Shown here piece after piece: positions 10,273 to 18,071 of a stretch of 64,000 nucleotides of DNA. Each line of letters starts with the position of its first letter. The stretch's first letter is position 1. Under the pieces are notes generated by a model. That model was not told the origin of the DNA. It did not search any database and saw only the letters and a program-made list of their open reading frames with translations. The stretch is taken from the NCBI GenBank assembly GCA_963457535.1, contig OY734803.1:1674001-1738000 (forward strand), written 5' to 3'. This DNA comes from JAHRAW01 sp028066695 (lineage in GTDB: Bacteria; Pseudomonadota; Gammaproteobacteria; Arenicellales; Poriferihabitantaceae). The position numbers and the translations under genes were made by a program.

Positions 10273-12438
10273 TTAACTCCGGTCGGCCGCCGGAATGGAA
10301 ACGGTGACCGCGACGCCCGGCATGTCGGTGCGGTTTTCCGCCCAGGCCTGCCCGTTGTGGTATTCGGTGATCAGCCGCACCACGAACAGCCCGAGTCCGA
10401 GATGCGAATGCGCGGCGCTGGTGCGGCCATGCGAGACCATCGGATCAAACAGCCGGTCGCGCAGATTTTCCGGCAGGGTTTTTCCCTCGTTCAGCACCAC
10501 GATTTCGGCGTTGCCGCCGCGCCGCCGCACCCGCACCAAAATCGTTTTGTCGGGCAGGCTGAACTGCACCGCGTTGTCAATTAATTTGTCCAGCATCTGC
10601 GCGAGGTGGTCGGGGCTGCCGACAACGCGCAGCGGGTCGGAGCCGACCAAAAGTTGAAAGCGGTGGTCGGGCTGGCTGATGCGGTAGCCGTCCACGAATT
10701 CGGTGACCAGCATGGCGAGGTTCAGCGGCTGCTTGTCCTCGTTGCGCATCGCTTCTTCCAGATTGGCGGCCTCGGTCAGACTGGTCAGTATTCCGCGCAA
10801 CCGGTCCACGCCGGCGCGCGCGCGCTGCATGGACTGGTCGCCGCGCATCGCCGGGTTGTCGGATTCCAAAATCTGCAGCGACGAACTAACCACATTGAGC
10901 GGGTTGTTCATCTCGTGCGCGAGGGTGTCGGGCATGCCTTCCAGATAGCGCGTGTAGCCGGACAGGCGCTTGAGCATGCTGGTGATGCTGCGCCCGAGGT
11001 CGCCCAACTCGTCCCCCGGATACTGCCGCCCGGGAATGTGCGCCTCCAGCACACGCCCTTCGGCGGTGATCGCGCGCTCGGTGGTGGAGTGCAGTTTTTT
11101 TACGCGGCTGGTCAAGCGCCAGGCGAAAAACAAAAGCGCGAGCAGCAGAAACGCGAACACCAAAATCGTGACCACGGTCAGACTTCGCAGCAGCCGGTAC
11201 TGCAGCGCGAGCACCACATTGCTGTTCTGCTCCACCACCACCGCGCCGAGGATTTCGCCGCCGGCGCGAATCGGGTAGCCGGCCGAAATGATCTGCGCTT
11301 TTTGGTCGCGCGACGGGCGCGCATGCACGCGCGGCTCGCCTTTTAATATCGTAGTGAAGATTTTTTCCGGGCGGTGCGTCACATCGGTCGGCACATCGGC
11401 AAAGCGCTCCACCGGCCGCCGCAACAGCGCGTCTATGTGCCGCCGGATTTGCCCGTAAAGGCGCTGCGGAAATTCGGCCTCCGGCGCGTCGGCGCGCGGC
11501 TCGCGCGGCGCCGAGATGCCGCCGACCACCGCGCGCACGCGCTGCTGCGTGTCCAGAATCCAAATCAGCGAGCGCGGCTGGTCAAGCCCTTTCAAAATCT
11601 TGGTCAGTTCCGGCGAGTTCAAAAGAATTTGCCCGGGCGCGTCCACCGGCGCGTGCGGCGAGGCGGAGACGACCGCGCCGACTTTGCGGTCGGAGGCGTC
11701 GTCCACATCCACCACGAAAAAACCGATGCGCGAATCGGCGTCGGCGGCGTCGCGCGGAATGCGCAGTTCCACGCGGTAGCCCCATTCGGTCTCGGCGAGT
11801 TCGGCGGTGAACACATCCACCGGCGCGCCGTCCAGCGGCAGCCGCCAGTCGCTGTCCACCAGATAAACGCTCATGCGCCCGGGCGCGCCGGCCACCGCCG
11901 CGTAATGCCGCAGCGGCTCGCCGCGGCGCTGCAGCAAAATCCGAATTTGGTCGCTGGTGTTGAGGCGCAGCAATTCCAGGTCGCGGTAGATCAACTGGTC
12001 GTCGGTGACCTCAAACATCGCGTATAAAAAGTTTTCAAAATGGCCGATGACATGCCGCAGCGAAAACGAGTCCGGCGCGTAGTCGGCGCCGCACAAAAAC
12101 GGCGCGCCGCCGGTGTGGTAGGTGGCGTGCGGAATCAGCGCGTCCCAGTCGCCGGCGCGGCCGTCCAACTGCACCGGGCCCTCCAGCGGCTGCGCGTACA
12201 AATCGTTTTCGCCGCCGAGCACTTCCGGCACGCCGGTCGCCGGGTTGAACAGTTCGGAGCGCTCGTTCAGCACCGTGGCGATGCCGTTCGCGGTCAGCAG
12301 CAGCGCGTCCTGCTGCCCCTGCAGCAAAAACTGCCGCATCTCGCGCACATAGTGGTAGCCCATCCATGGAATGATCAGCAGCACCAGCACCAGCCAGCTG
12401 AGTTTGGTGCGGATGCTGATTTTGCGCCGCGCGCGCAT
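10273..12438 (-). CDS. Sensor histidine kinase, PdsS-like (dedicated-sortase type)
   Basis: Membrane kinase of 721 residues. Order: a short basic N-terminus, first membrane helix (LSWLVLVLLIIPWMG), a long periplasmic sensor region of about 400 residues containing a CBM9-like stretch (VQLDGRAGDWDALIP), second helix (TVVTILVFAFLLLALLFF), HAMP, dimerisation/phosphoacceptor helix with His in TLAHEMNNPLNVVSSS, and a C-terminal ATPase with N-box DKLIDNAVQFS and G-box HLGLGLFVVRLI. The layout resembles the histidine kinases of the 'proteobacterial dedicated sortase system'. The ATG at 12438 starts 4 nt after the regulator gene's stop; an upstream ATG at 12486 would overlap it by 44 nt. No sortase gene is in the window, so its target is unknown. 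Confidence 0.85.
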   Translation of the reverse strand: MRARRKISIRTKLSWLVLVLLIIPWMGYHYVREMRQFLLQGQQDALLLTANGIATVLNERSELFNPATGVPEVLGGENDLYAQPLEGPVQLDGRAGDWDALIPHATYHTGGAPFLCGADYAPDSFSLRHVIGHFENFLYAMFEVTDDQLIYRDLELLRLNTSDQIRILLQRRGEPLRHYAAVAGAPGRMSVYLVDSDWRLPLDGAPVDVFTAELAETEWGYRVELRIPRDAADADSRIGFFVVDVDDASDRKVGAVVSASPHAPVDAPGQILLNSPELTKILKGLDQPRSLIWILDTQQRVRAVVGGISAPREPRADAPEAEFPQRLYGQIRRHIDALLRRPVERFADVPTDVTHRPEKIFTTILKGEPRVHARPSRDQKAQIISAGYPIRAGGEILGAVVVEQNSNVVLALQYRLLRSLTVVTILVFAFLLLALLFFAWRLTSRVKKLHSTTERAITAEGRVLEAHIPGRQYPGDELGDLGRSITSMLKRLSGYTRYLEGMPDTLAHEMNNPLNVVSSSLQILESDNPAMRGDQSMQRARAGVDRLRGILTSLTEAANLEEAMRNEDKQPLNLAMLVTEFVDGYRISQPDHRFQLLVGSDPLRVVGSPDHLAQMLDKLIDNAVQFSLPDKTILVRVRRRGGNAEIVVLNEGKTLPENLRDRLFDPMVSHGRTSAAHSHLGLGLFVVRLITEYHNGQAWAENRTDMPGVAVTVSIPAADRS

Positions 12439-12442
12439 GCGC

Positions 12443-13138
12443 CTACTCCGACTTCCAGCGGTAGCCGACGCCGAACACCGTTTCAATCATGGAAAAGTCC
12501 CGGTCCACTTCCTTGAACTTTTTGCGGATGCGGCGGACATAGCCGTTGATGGTGTTTTTCTCGACGTAACTCTGGCGCGTGATCTGCATCAGCGCCTCGT
12601 AGGTTTTGACATGCCCGGGCTGGCGCGCCAGCGCCTCTATCAGCCAGAACTCGGTCAGCGTCAGGTTGAGCGCGCCGCCGCGCCAACTCACCGACATGGT
12701 GTTTTGATCCAGCGCGAGTTCGCCGATGGAAAGCGCCGACGGCCGCGCCGAATCTGCCTGCAGGGTTTCGGCGATGCGAAACAGCGAGGCGACGCGCACC
12801 GCCAAAAACTGCAGGTTGACCGGCTTGGTGATGTAGTCCCATGCGTCCAGGCGCAGGCCCGAGACGCGGTCGACATCGCTGTCGCGCGCGGTCAGGAAGA
12901 TGATCGGCATGTGCGGGCTGCGCTGGCGCAGGTCGCGGCACAAATCAAAACCGCCGTCCATTTCGTCCTCCAGCATGATGTCCAGAATGGCGAGGTCGGG
13001 CAGGGCGCGGTCAAAGCCGTCCAGCGCGGTTTGGCGGTTGGCGTATTGGTGAATCGCGTAGCCTTGCGCCTGCAGCGCGTGCGCGTAATTTCCGCGCTGG
13101 TCGGCGTCGTCTTCCACGATGGCGATGGTTTTGGACAT
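12443..13138 (-). CDS. Response regulator, PdsR-like (OmpR/PhoB class)
   Basis: DNA-binding partner of the adjacent kinase, 231 residues. The receiver domain has the acidic pair (VEDDADQ), phosphoacceptor Asp53 (LAILDIMLEDE), the conserved Thr (FLTARDSD) and Lys105 (DYITKPVN). The C-terminal winged helix ends in YVRRIRKKFKEVDRDF and VFGVGYRWKSE. EDEMDGGFDLCRDLR and LTLTEFWLIEALARQPGHVK closely resemble, from memory, the dedicated-sortase response regulator family. The start at 13138 has GGAG 6 nt upstream; an in-frame ATG at 13177 was not chosen. It lies directly upstream of the kinase gene, so the two are co-transcribed. Confidence 0.87.
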   Translation of the reverse strand: MSKTIAIVEDDADQRGNYAHALQAQGYAIHQYANRQTALDGFDRALPDLAILDIMLEDEMDGGFDLCRDLRQRSPHMPIIFLTARDSDVDRVSGLRLDAWDYITKPVNLQFLAVRVASLFRIAETLQADSARPSALSIGELALDQNTMSVSWRGGALNLTLTEFWLIEALARQPGHVKTYEALMQITRQSYVEKNTINGYVRRIRKKFKEVDRDFSMIETVFGVGYRWKSE

Positions 13139-13176
13139 GGCGCTCCGGGCGTTTGTGCGCGTCTCTTTAATGAACA

Positions 13177-13182
13177 AGTATA
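13177..13182 (-). promoter_or_regulatory. Possible -10 of the two-component operon
   Basis: TATACT on the minus strand, 38 nt upstream of the regulator start codon. I see no convincing -35 (the region is the 3' end of the helicase gene), so this is tentative. Confidence 0.25.
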
Positions 13183-13201
13183 ACTGCAGCGCGCCGCAAA
13201 A

Positions 13202-15340
13202 TTACGCCGGCGCGAGTTCGGCGTAGGCGCACACCAGCCACTTGGATTCGCCGCCGGCAAAATCCACGCGCACGCGCGCGTGCTCGCCGCGCCCTTCAAA
13301 ATCCACGACCACGCCTTCGCCGAATTTTTTATGCAGCACGCGCCGCCCCAGTTCCAAATACGATGCGGCTGCATGGGTCTGTGCGATGCGCGAAATTCGC
13401 GACGGGCGCAGTTCCTCAATGTGCTCGTCCGGAATTTCGCTCAGAAAACGCGACGGCCGCGCGTAGCGCTCGTGCCCGTGCAGCCGGCGCACCGCGGCGT
13501 GGCACAGAGTCAGGCGCTTCATCGCGCGCGTCATGCCGACATAGCACAGCCGCCGCTCCTCTTCCAATTGATTTCCTTCGGCGAGCGCGCGCTGGTGCGG
13601 GAACAGCCCCTCCTCCATGCCGCACAAAAACACCAGGTCAAACTCCAGCCCTTTCGCTGAATGCAGACTCATTAATTGCACACAGTCCTCCCACTCTTCG
13701 GCCTGCCCCTCGCCGGCCTCCAGCGCGGCGTTGGCGAGAAATTGAGACAACTCGTCGGGCGCGTCCTCGTCGTCATCGGCCGCAAAGTTGCGCGCCGCGC
13801 TGACCAGTTCCTCCAGGTTTTCCACGCGCGTTTCGCCGCGTTCGCCGCGGTCTTTTTTAAAGTGCGCGAGCAGGCCGCTGCGCGCGAGCATTTCCTCGGT
13901 GGTGTCGGCGAGGTCCAATCCGGCCGCGGCCGCGGCCATTTCGTCAATCAATTGCCGGAACTTTTGCAGCGCGCCGGCGGCGCGCGCCGATAATTCACCG
14001 TCGGATTCGCCGGCCGCTTTCCACATGGAAATTTGCCGGTCGCGCGCGCGGCGGCGCACCGTCTCCAGCGTCTTTGCGCCGATGCCGCGCGCCGGGTGGT
14101 TGACCACGCGCTCAAACGCGCCGTCCGAATCGCGGTTGGAAATCAGCCGCAAATAGGCGAGCGCGTCCTTGATTTCGGCGCGCTCAAAAAAGCGCAGGCC
14201 GCCGTAGACGCGGTAGGGCATGCCCTCCGACAGCAATTGCTCCTCAAACACGCGCGACTGCGCGTTGGAGCGGTATAACAGCGCGGCGCTGTCGCGGCGG
14301 TTTCCGTTTTCCACCCATTCGGCGATGCCGGAGACGACAAACCGCGCCTCGTCAAATTCGTTGTCGGCCGCATACAGCCGCACTTTTGTTCCGGCCGGCG
14401 CGTCGGTCCACAATGTTTTGCCGAGGCGGCCCGCGTTGTGCCCGATCACCGCGTTGGCGGCGTTCAAAATGTTGCCGCTGGAGCGGTAGTTTTGCTCCAG
14501 GCGAATCACTTCGGCGCCGGGAAAATCCCTTTCAAAACCGAGCAGGTTTTCTATGCGCGCGCCGCGCCAGCCGTAAATGGACTGGTCGTCGTCGCCGACC
14601 GCGAAAATGTTTTTATGCGCGTCGCAAAGCAGGCGCAGCCAGCGGTATTGCAGTGTGTTGGTGTCCTGAAATTCGTCCACCAGCACATGTTCAAAGCGCC
14701 GCTGGTACTGCTCGCGCAGCAACTGGTTGTTGCGAAACAATTCAAACACGCGCAGCAAAAGTTCGGCGAAATCCACCATGCCGAGGCGCTGGCAGGTTTC
14801 CTCGTAGGCGCGGTAGACGCGGTGCAAAATTTGCTGCTGCCCTTCGCCGGCCGGCAAATCGCGCGCGCGCCGCGCTTCCTCCTTGTGCTGGTTGATCATC
14901 CACTGCATCTGCTTCGGCGGCCAGTAGGTCTCGTCCAATTGCTGTTCGCGCAGCACGCGGCGCACCAGCCGGAATTGGTCGTCGGAATCCAGAATTTCAA
15001 AATTCTTCGGCAGCCCGGCCTCCTCAAAATGCATGCGCAGCAAGCGGTGGCACAATCCGTGAAAGGTGCCGATCCACAGATTGCGCATGCCGTCGTCGGA
15101 CGCTTGCAGCAATTTTCCGATGCGCCCGCGCATTTCGCGCGACGCCTTGTTGGTGAAAGTCACCGCGAGAATCCGCGGCGGCAACACGTTTTGCGCCTCC
15201 ACCAGCCAGGCGATGCGGTGGGTCAGCACGCGCGTTTTGCCGCTGCCGGCGCCGGCGAGCACCAGCAGCGCGCCCGGCGGCGCGCCGACGGCGCGCCGCT
15301 GCGCCTCGTTGAGGCGCTCAAAAATGCGGGTTACATCCAT
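13202..15340 (-). CDS. uvrD: UvrD/PcrA-type DNA helicase
   Basis: Superfamily 1A 3'-5' helicase, 712 residues, acting in nucleotide-excision and mismatch repair. Seen motifs: Q-motif LNEAQRRAVGAP, Walker A LVLAGAGSGKTRVL, Ia AVTFTNKASREM, Walker B/II HVLVDEFQDTNTLQY, III VGDDDQSIYGWRGA, IV EQNYRSSGNIL, V LMSLHSAKGLEFDLVFL and VI EERRLCYVGMTRAMK. Length matches E. coli UvrD (720). The C-terminus has the Tudor-like tail (LGRRVLHKKFGEGVVVDFEG) typical of UvrD/PcrA and absent from Rep, so UvrD is preferred. It is the first of three genes on this strand leading into the two-component pair. Confidence 0.93.
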   Translation of the reverse strand: MDVTRIFERLNEAQRRAVGAPPGALLVLAGAGSGKTRVLTHRIAWLVEAQNVLPPRILAVTFTNKASREMRGRIGKLLQASDDGMRNLWIGTFHGLCHRLLRMHFEEAGLPKNFEILDSDDQFRLVRRVLREQQLDETYWPPKQMQWMINQHKEEARRARDLPAGEGQQQILHRVYRAYEETCQRLGMVDFAELLLRVFELFRNNQLLREQYQRRFEHVLVDEFQDTNTLQYRWLRLLCDAHKNIFAVGDDDQSIYGWRGARIENLLGFERDFPGAEVIRLEQNYRSSGNILNAANAVIGHNAGRLGKTLWTDAPAGTKVRLYAADNEFDEARFVVSGIAEWVENGNRRDSAALLYRSNAQSRVFEEQLLSEGMPYRVYGGLRFFERAEIKDALAYLRLISNRDSDGAFERVVNHPARGIGAKTLETVRRRARDRQISMWKAAGESDGELSARAAGALQKFRQLIDEMAAAAAGLDLADTTEEMLARSGLLAHFKKDRGERGETRVENLEELVSAARNFAADDDEDAPDELSQFLANAALEAGEGQAEEWEDCVQLMSLHSAKGLEFDLVFLCGMEEGLFPHQRALAEGNQLEEERRLCYVGMTRAMKRLTLCHAAVRRLHGHERYARPSRFLSEIPDEHIEELRPSRISRIAQTHAAASYLELGRRVLHKKFGEGVVVDFEGRGEHARVRVDFAGGESKWLVCAYAELAPA

Positions 15341-15379
15341 CGGCGGATTGTAAACCGCGCGGCGGCGGCGGCATTATTT

Positions 15380-15408
15380 TTGCGCGCGCGCGGGAAAACT
15401 GGTTTAAT
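15380..15408 (+). promoter_or_regulatory. Putative promoter of the aminotransferase gene
   Basis: TTGCGC (15380-15385), 17 nt, then TTTAAT (15403-15408) preceded by TGG, an extended -10. The start codon lies 65 nt downstream. Confidence 0.4.
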
Positions 15409-15472
15409 ATTCGCCCCGCCGTGGCGGGCTTTCCGCCGCATTACCGTCCCAACCCCAACCGCAGAACCGACC

Positions 15473-16861
15473 ATGAACAAAGCCCTCTCCCCCGACCAAA
15501 ACTTTGAAGGCGTCGCCGAAGACGACAAGCAGCACGCCTGGCACCACATGTTTCAGCACAACACTCCGCCCGGGGTCGCGCCGCAGATCATCGTGGAAGG
15601 CGAGGGCATGCGTGTGCGCGACATCAACGGGCGCGAATATCTGGACGCGGTGTCCGGCGGAGTGTGGACGGTCAATGTCGGCTACGGCCGCAAGCGCATC
15701 GCGCGCGCGGTGCACGACCAGTTGGTGAAGATGTGCTACTACGCCAACACCGGCGGCACCATCCCCGGCGCGATGTTCGCCAAAAAACTGGTTTCCAAAA
15801 TGCCGGGACTCAGCCGCGTGTATTACTCCAACTCCGGCTCCGAGGCGAATGAAAAAGGCTACAAACTGGTGCGCCAGCTTGCCGCGCTGAAAAACGGCGG
15901 ACGCAAGCACAAAATCATCTACCGCGACCGCGACTACCACGGCACCACCATCACCGCGCTCAGTTCCGGCGGCCAGTCGCAGCGCAAGGACCAATACGGG
16001 CCGTTCACCCCCGGCTTCGTGGAAATTCCCGACTGCCTCGCCTACCACGCCAAAGACGGCGACGACCCGGACTACGGCGTGCGCGCCGCGAAGGAGTTGG
16101 AGAAAGCGGTGCTGCGCGAGGGCCCCGACACGGTCGGCGCGGTCATACTGGAGCCGATCACCGCCGGCGGCGGCGTCATCATTCCGCCGCCCGGCTACTT
16201 TGAAACCATCGGCGAGATCTGCAAAAAATACGGCCTGCTGCTGCACATTGACGAAGTCGTCTGCGGCCTCGGCCGCACCGGCAAGTGGTTCGGCTACCAG
16301 CACTTCGGCGTGCGCCCCGACATCGTCACCATGGCAAAAGGCATCGCCAGCGGCTACGCCGCCATCTCGGCGACCGTGACCACCGAGGAATTGTTCGGCG
16401 AATTTTTGGCCGAGCCGGAAGACAAGATGCATTACTTCCGCGACATCAGCACCTTCGGCGGCTGCACCGCCGGCCCCGCGGCCGCGCTGGAAAACATCCG
16501 CATCATTGAGGAGGAAAACCTCGTGGAAAACGCGGCAACGATGGGCGACTACCTGCTGGAGCGCCTGCAAGAAATGCGGGACAAGCACCCCATGATCGGC
16601 GAAGCGCGCGGCAAGGGCCTGTTCGCCGGCCTGGAACTGGTCGCCGACCGCGCCACGCGCGCGCCGGTGGACGAGTCGGTGGCGATACGGGTGGTCGGCG
16701 AATGCCTGAAACGCGGCGTAATGATCGGCCGCACCAACCGAAGTTTCCCGAAATACAACAACACCCTGTGCTTCAGCCCGGCGCTGATCTGCACCCGCGA
16801 CGACATAGACGAAATCATCGCGGCGGTGGATGCCGGGCTGGGGGAGGTTGGCGGCGGCTGA
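15473..16861 (+). CDS. tpa: Class III aminotransferase, taurine:pyruvate type
   Basis: PLP-dependent transaminase of 462 residues. Motifs: VYYSNSGSEANEK (cofactor phosphate binding), YRDRDYHGTTITA, the Asp loop LLLHIDEVVCGLGRTG and the Schiff-base lysine in VTMAKGIASGYAAIS. Long stretches (QHAWHHMFQHN near the N-terminus, GGVWTVNVGYGR, FRDISTFGGCTAGP) closely match taurine:pyruvate aminotransferases as I remember them. These convert taurine and pyruvate to sulfoacetaldehyde and alanine. The assignment is by family resemblance; substrates of class III enzymes are hard to read, and omega-amino acids or polyamines remain possible. No sulfoacetaldehyde acetyltransferase (xsc) or taurine transporter is nearby. 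It is a single gene, convergent with tRNA-Met. Confidence 0.78.
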   Translation: MNKALSPDQNFEGVAEDDKQHAWHHMFQHNTPPGVAPQIIVEGEGMRVRDINGREYLDAVSGGVWTVNVGYGRKRIARAVHDQLVKMCYYANTGGTIPGAMFAKKLVSKMPGLSRVYYSNSGSEANEKGYKLVRQLAALKNGGRKHKIIYRDRDYHGTTITALSSGGQSQRKDQYGPFTPGFVEIPDCLAYHAKDGDDPDYGVRAAKELEKAVLREGPDTVGAVILEPITAGGGVIIPPPGYFETIGEICKKYGLLLHIDEVVCGLGRTGKWFGYQHFGVRPDIVTMAKGIASGYAAISATVTTEELFGEFLAEPEDKMHYFRDISTFGGCTAGPAAALENIRIIEEENLVENAATMGDYLLERLQEMRDKHPMIGEARGKGLFAGLELVADRATRAPVDESVAIRVVGECLKRGVMIGRTNRSFPKYNNTLCFSPALICTRDDIDEIIAAVDAGLGEVGGG

Positions 16862-16892
16862 GTGTTTCCCAGCCGGGCGTTTCCAAAAAATT

Positions 16893-16969
16893 TGGTAGCT
16901 ACGCCCTGACTCGAACAGGGGACCTCATCATTATGAGTGATGCGCTCTAACCGGCTGAGCTACGTAGCC
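16893..16969 (-). tRNA. tRNA-Met (anticodon CAT)
   Basis: A 77-nt cloverleaf with encoded CCA. Acceptor GGCTACG pairs with CGTAGCT, D arm GCTC/GAGC, anticodon stem CATCA/TGATG around loop CTCATAA, variable loop AGGTC, T arm CCCTG-TTCGAGT-CAGGG. The sequence is very close to E. coli elongator tRNA-Met and lacks the initiator features (C1 mismatch, three G-C pairs in the anticodon stem). Position 1-72 is a G-U wobble rather than G-C. A six-T run follows the CCA (plus-strand A run at 16885-16890) and may end transcription. Confidence 0.97.
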
Positions 16970-16986
16970 ACGTTTGCCGGGCCGGG

Positions 16987-17015
16987 AATATAGCGCAAGT
17001 CGCGCGGCGATGCAA
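16987..17015 (-). promoter_or_regulatory. Promoter of tRNA-Met with GC-rich discriminator
   Basis: Minus strand: TTGCAT (17015-17010), 17-nt spacer, TATATT (16992-16987). The bases after the -10 are CCCGGCCCGG, a GC-rich discriminator of the kind found at stringently controlled stable-RNA promoters. Confidence 0.65.
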
Positions 17016-17033
17016 GTTGCGCGCATGCCGCGC

Positions 17034-17039
17034 TATACT
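17034..17039 (+). promoter_or_regulatory. -10 element directly in front of galE
   Basis: TATACT ends 6 nt before the galE ATG at 17046, which puts the predicted transcription start at or next to the start codon. No Shine-Dalgarno is present, so the mRNA may be leaderless. No clear -35 is visible. Confidence 0.35.
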
Positions 17040-17045
17040 TCGCCG

Positions 17046-18071
17046 ATGCCGGACGCGGAAAAAATAGAACAACGCCACGGGCGCATTCCCAAGCGCATCC
17101 TGCTCACCGGCGCCGCCGGATATATCGGCTCGCATACCGCCGCGCATCTGGTGGAAGCGGGCTGTCATGTGGTCGCGCTTGATGATCTTTCCGCCGGGAG
17201 CCGCCGGGCGGTGCCGCGCGCGGCGGAGTTTGTGCGCGGGGACGCGGCCGACCGCGAATTGGTCGCGCGGCTCATTAAAGAACACCGCATTGAGGCGGCG
17301 CTGCATTTTGCGGCGCGCGTGGTGGTGTCGGAGTCGGTGGAAAACCCGGGCGCGTATTACCGCGCCAACGCGCTCGCTTCGCTGGAATTGATGGAGGCTT
17401 GCATCGCCGGCGGCGTCGGCATGTTCGTGTTTTCCTCCAGCGCGGCGGTCTACGGCGCACCGCGCGCGGCGCCGGTCGGCGAGGACGCGGAATGCGCGCC
17501 GGTCAATCCATACGGGGCGAGCAAGTTGATGAGCGAATGGATGTTGCGCGATTTGGCCGCGGCCGAGCCGCGTTTTCGGTTTGTCGCGCTGCGCTATTTC
17601 AACGCGGCCGGCGCGCGGTTGGACGGCTCGCTCGGGCAGGAGTCGCCGCGCGCGACGCATTTGGTGAAAGTTGCCTGCGAGGCCGCGTGCGGGCGGCGCG
17701 ACGGGCTGTCCATTTTCGGCGACGACTACCCGACGCCGGACGGCACCTGCGTTCGCGATTACATCCATGTGGAAGATTTGGCGCGCGCGCATGCCGGCGC
17801 GCTGGCGCACCTCGCGGGCGGCGGCGAAAGCGCCGCGCTGAATTGCGGCTACGGCCGCGGCAGCAGCGTGCGCGAAGTGGTCGCGTGCGTGAAAAAAGTC
17901 AGCGGCGTTGATTTTCCGGTGCGCATCGCGCCGCGCCGCGCCGGCGACCCGCCGGAATTGGTCGCCGACAATACGCGCATCCGCGCGCTCGGATGGAAGC
18001 CGCGCCACGACGACTTGGAAGTGATTTGCCGCAGCGCGTACCAATGGGAGCGCAGTTTGCCGCGCACATGA
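17046..18071 (+). CDS. galE: UDP-glucose 4-epimerase
   Basis: NAD-dependent short-chain epimerase/dehydratase of 341 residues that interconverts UDP-glucose and UDP-galactose for surface polysaccharide. Seen: Rossmann motif LLTGAAGYIGSHTAAHL, VVALDDLSAGSRRAV, ALHFAARVVVSESVENP, the FSSSAAVYG serine region, catalytic PYGASKLMSEWML (YxxxK), RYFNAAGA and CVRDYIHVEDLARAH, which is characteristic of GalE. The start at 17046 precedes a basic leader of about 15 residues; the frame is open upstream into tRNA flanking DNA. The stop overlaps the next start (ATGA), linking it to a phosphoglucose isomerase, so the pair could feed nucleotide-sugar synthesis. Confidence 0.92.
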   Translation: MPDAEKIEQRHGRIPKRILLTGAAGYIGSHTAAHLVEAGCHVVALDDLSAGSRRAVPRAAEFVRGDAADRELVARLIKEHRIEAALHFAARVVVSESVENPGAYYRANALASLELMEACIAGGVGMFVFSSSAAVYGAPRAAPVGEDAECAPVNPYGASKLMSEWMLRDLAAAEPRFRFVALRYFNAAGARLDGSLGQESPRATHLVKVACEAACGRRDGLSIFGDDYPTPDGTCVRDYIHVEDLARAHAGALAHLAGGGESAALNCGYGRGSSVREVVACVKKVSGVDFPVRIAPRRAGDPPELVADNTRIRALGWKPRHDDLEVICRSAYQWERSLPRT

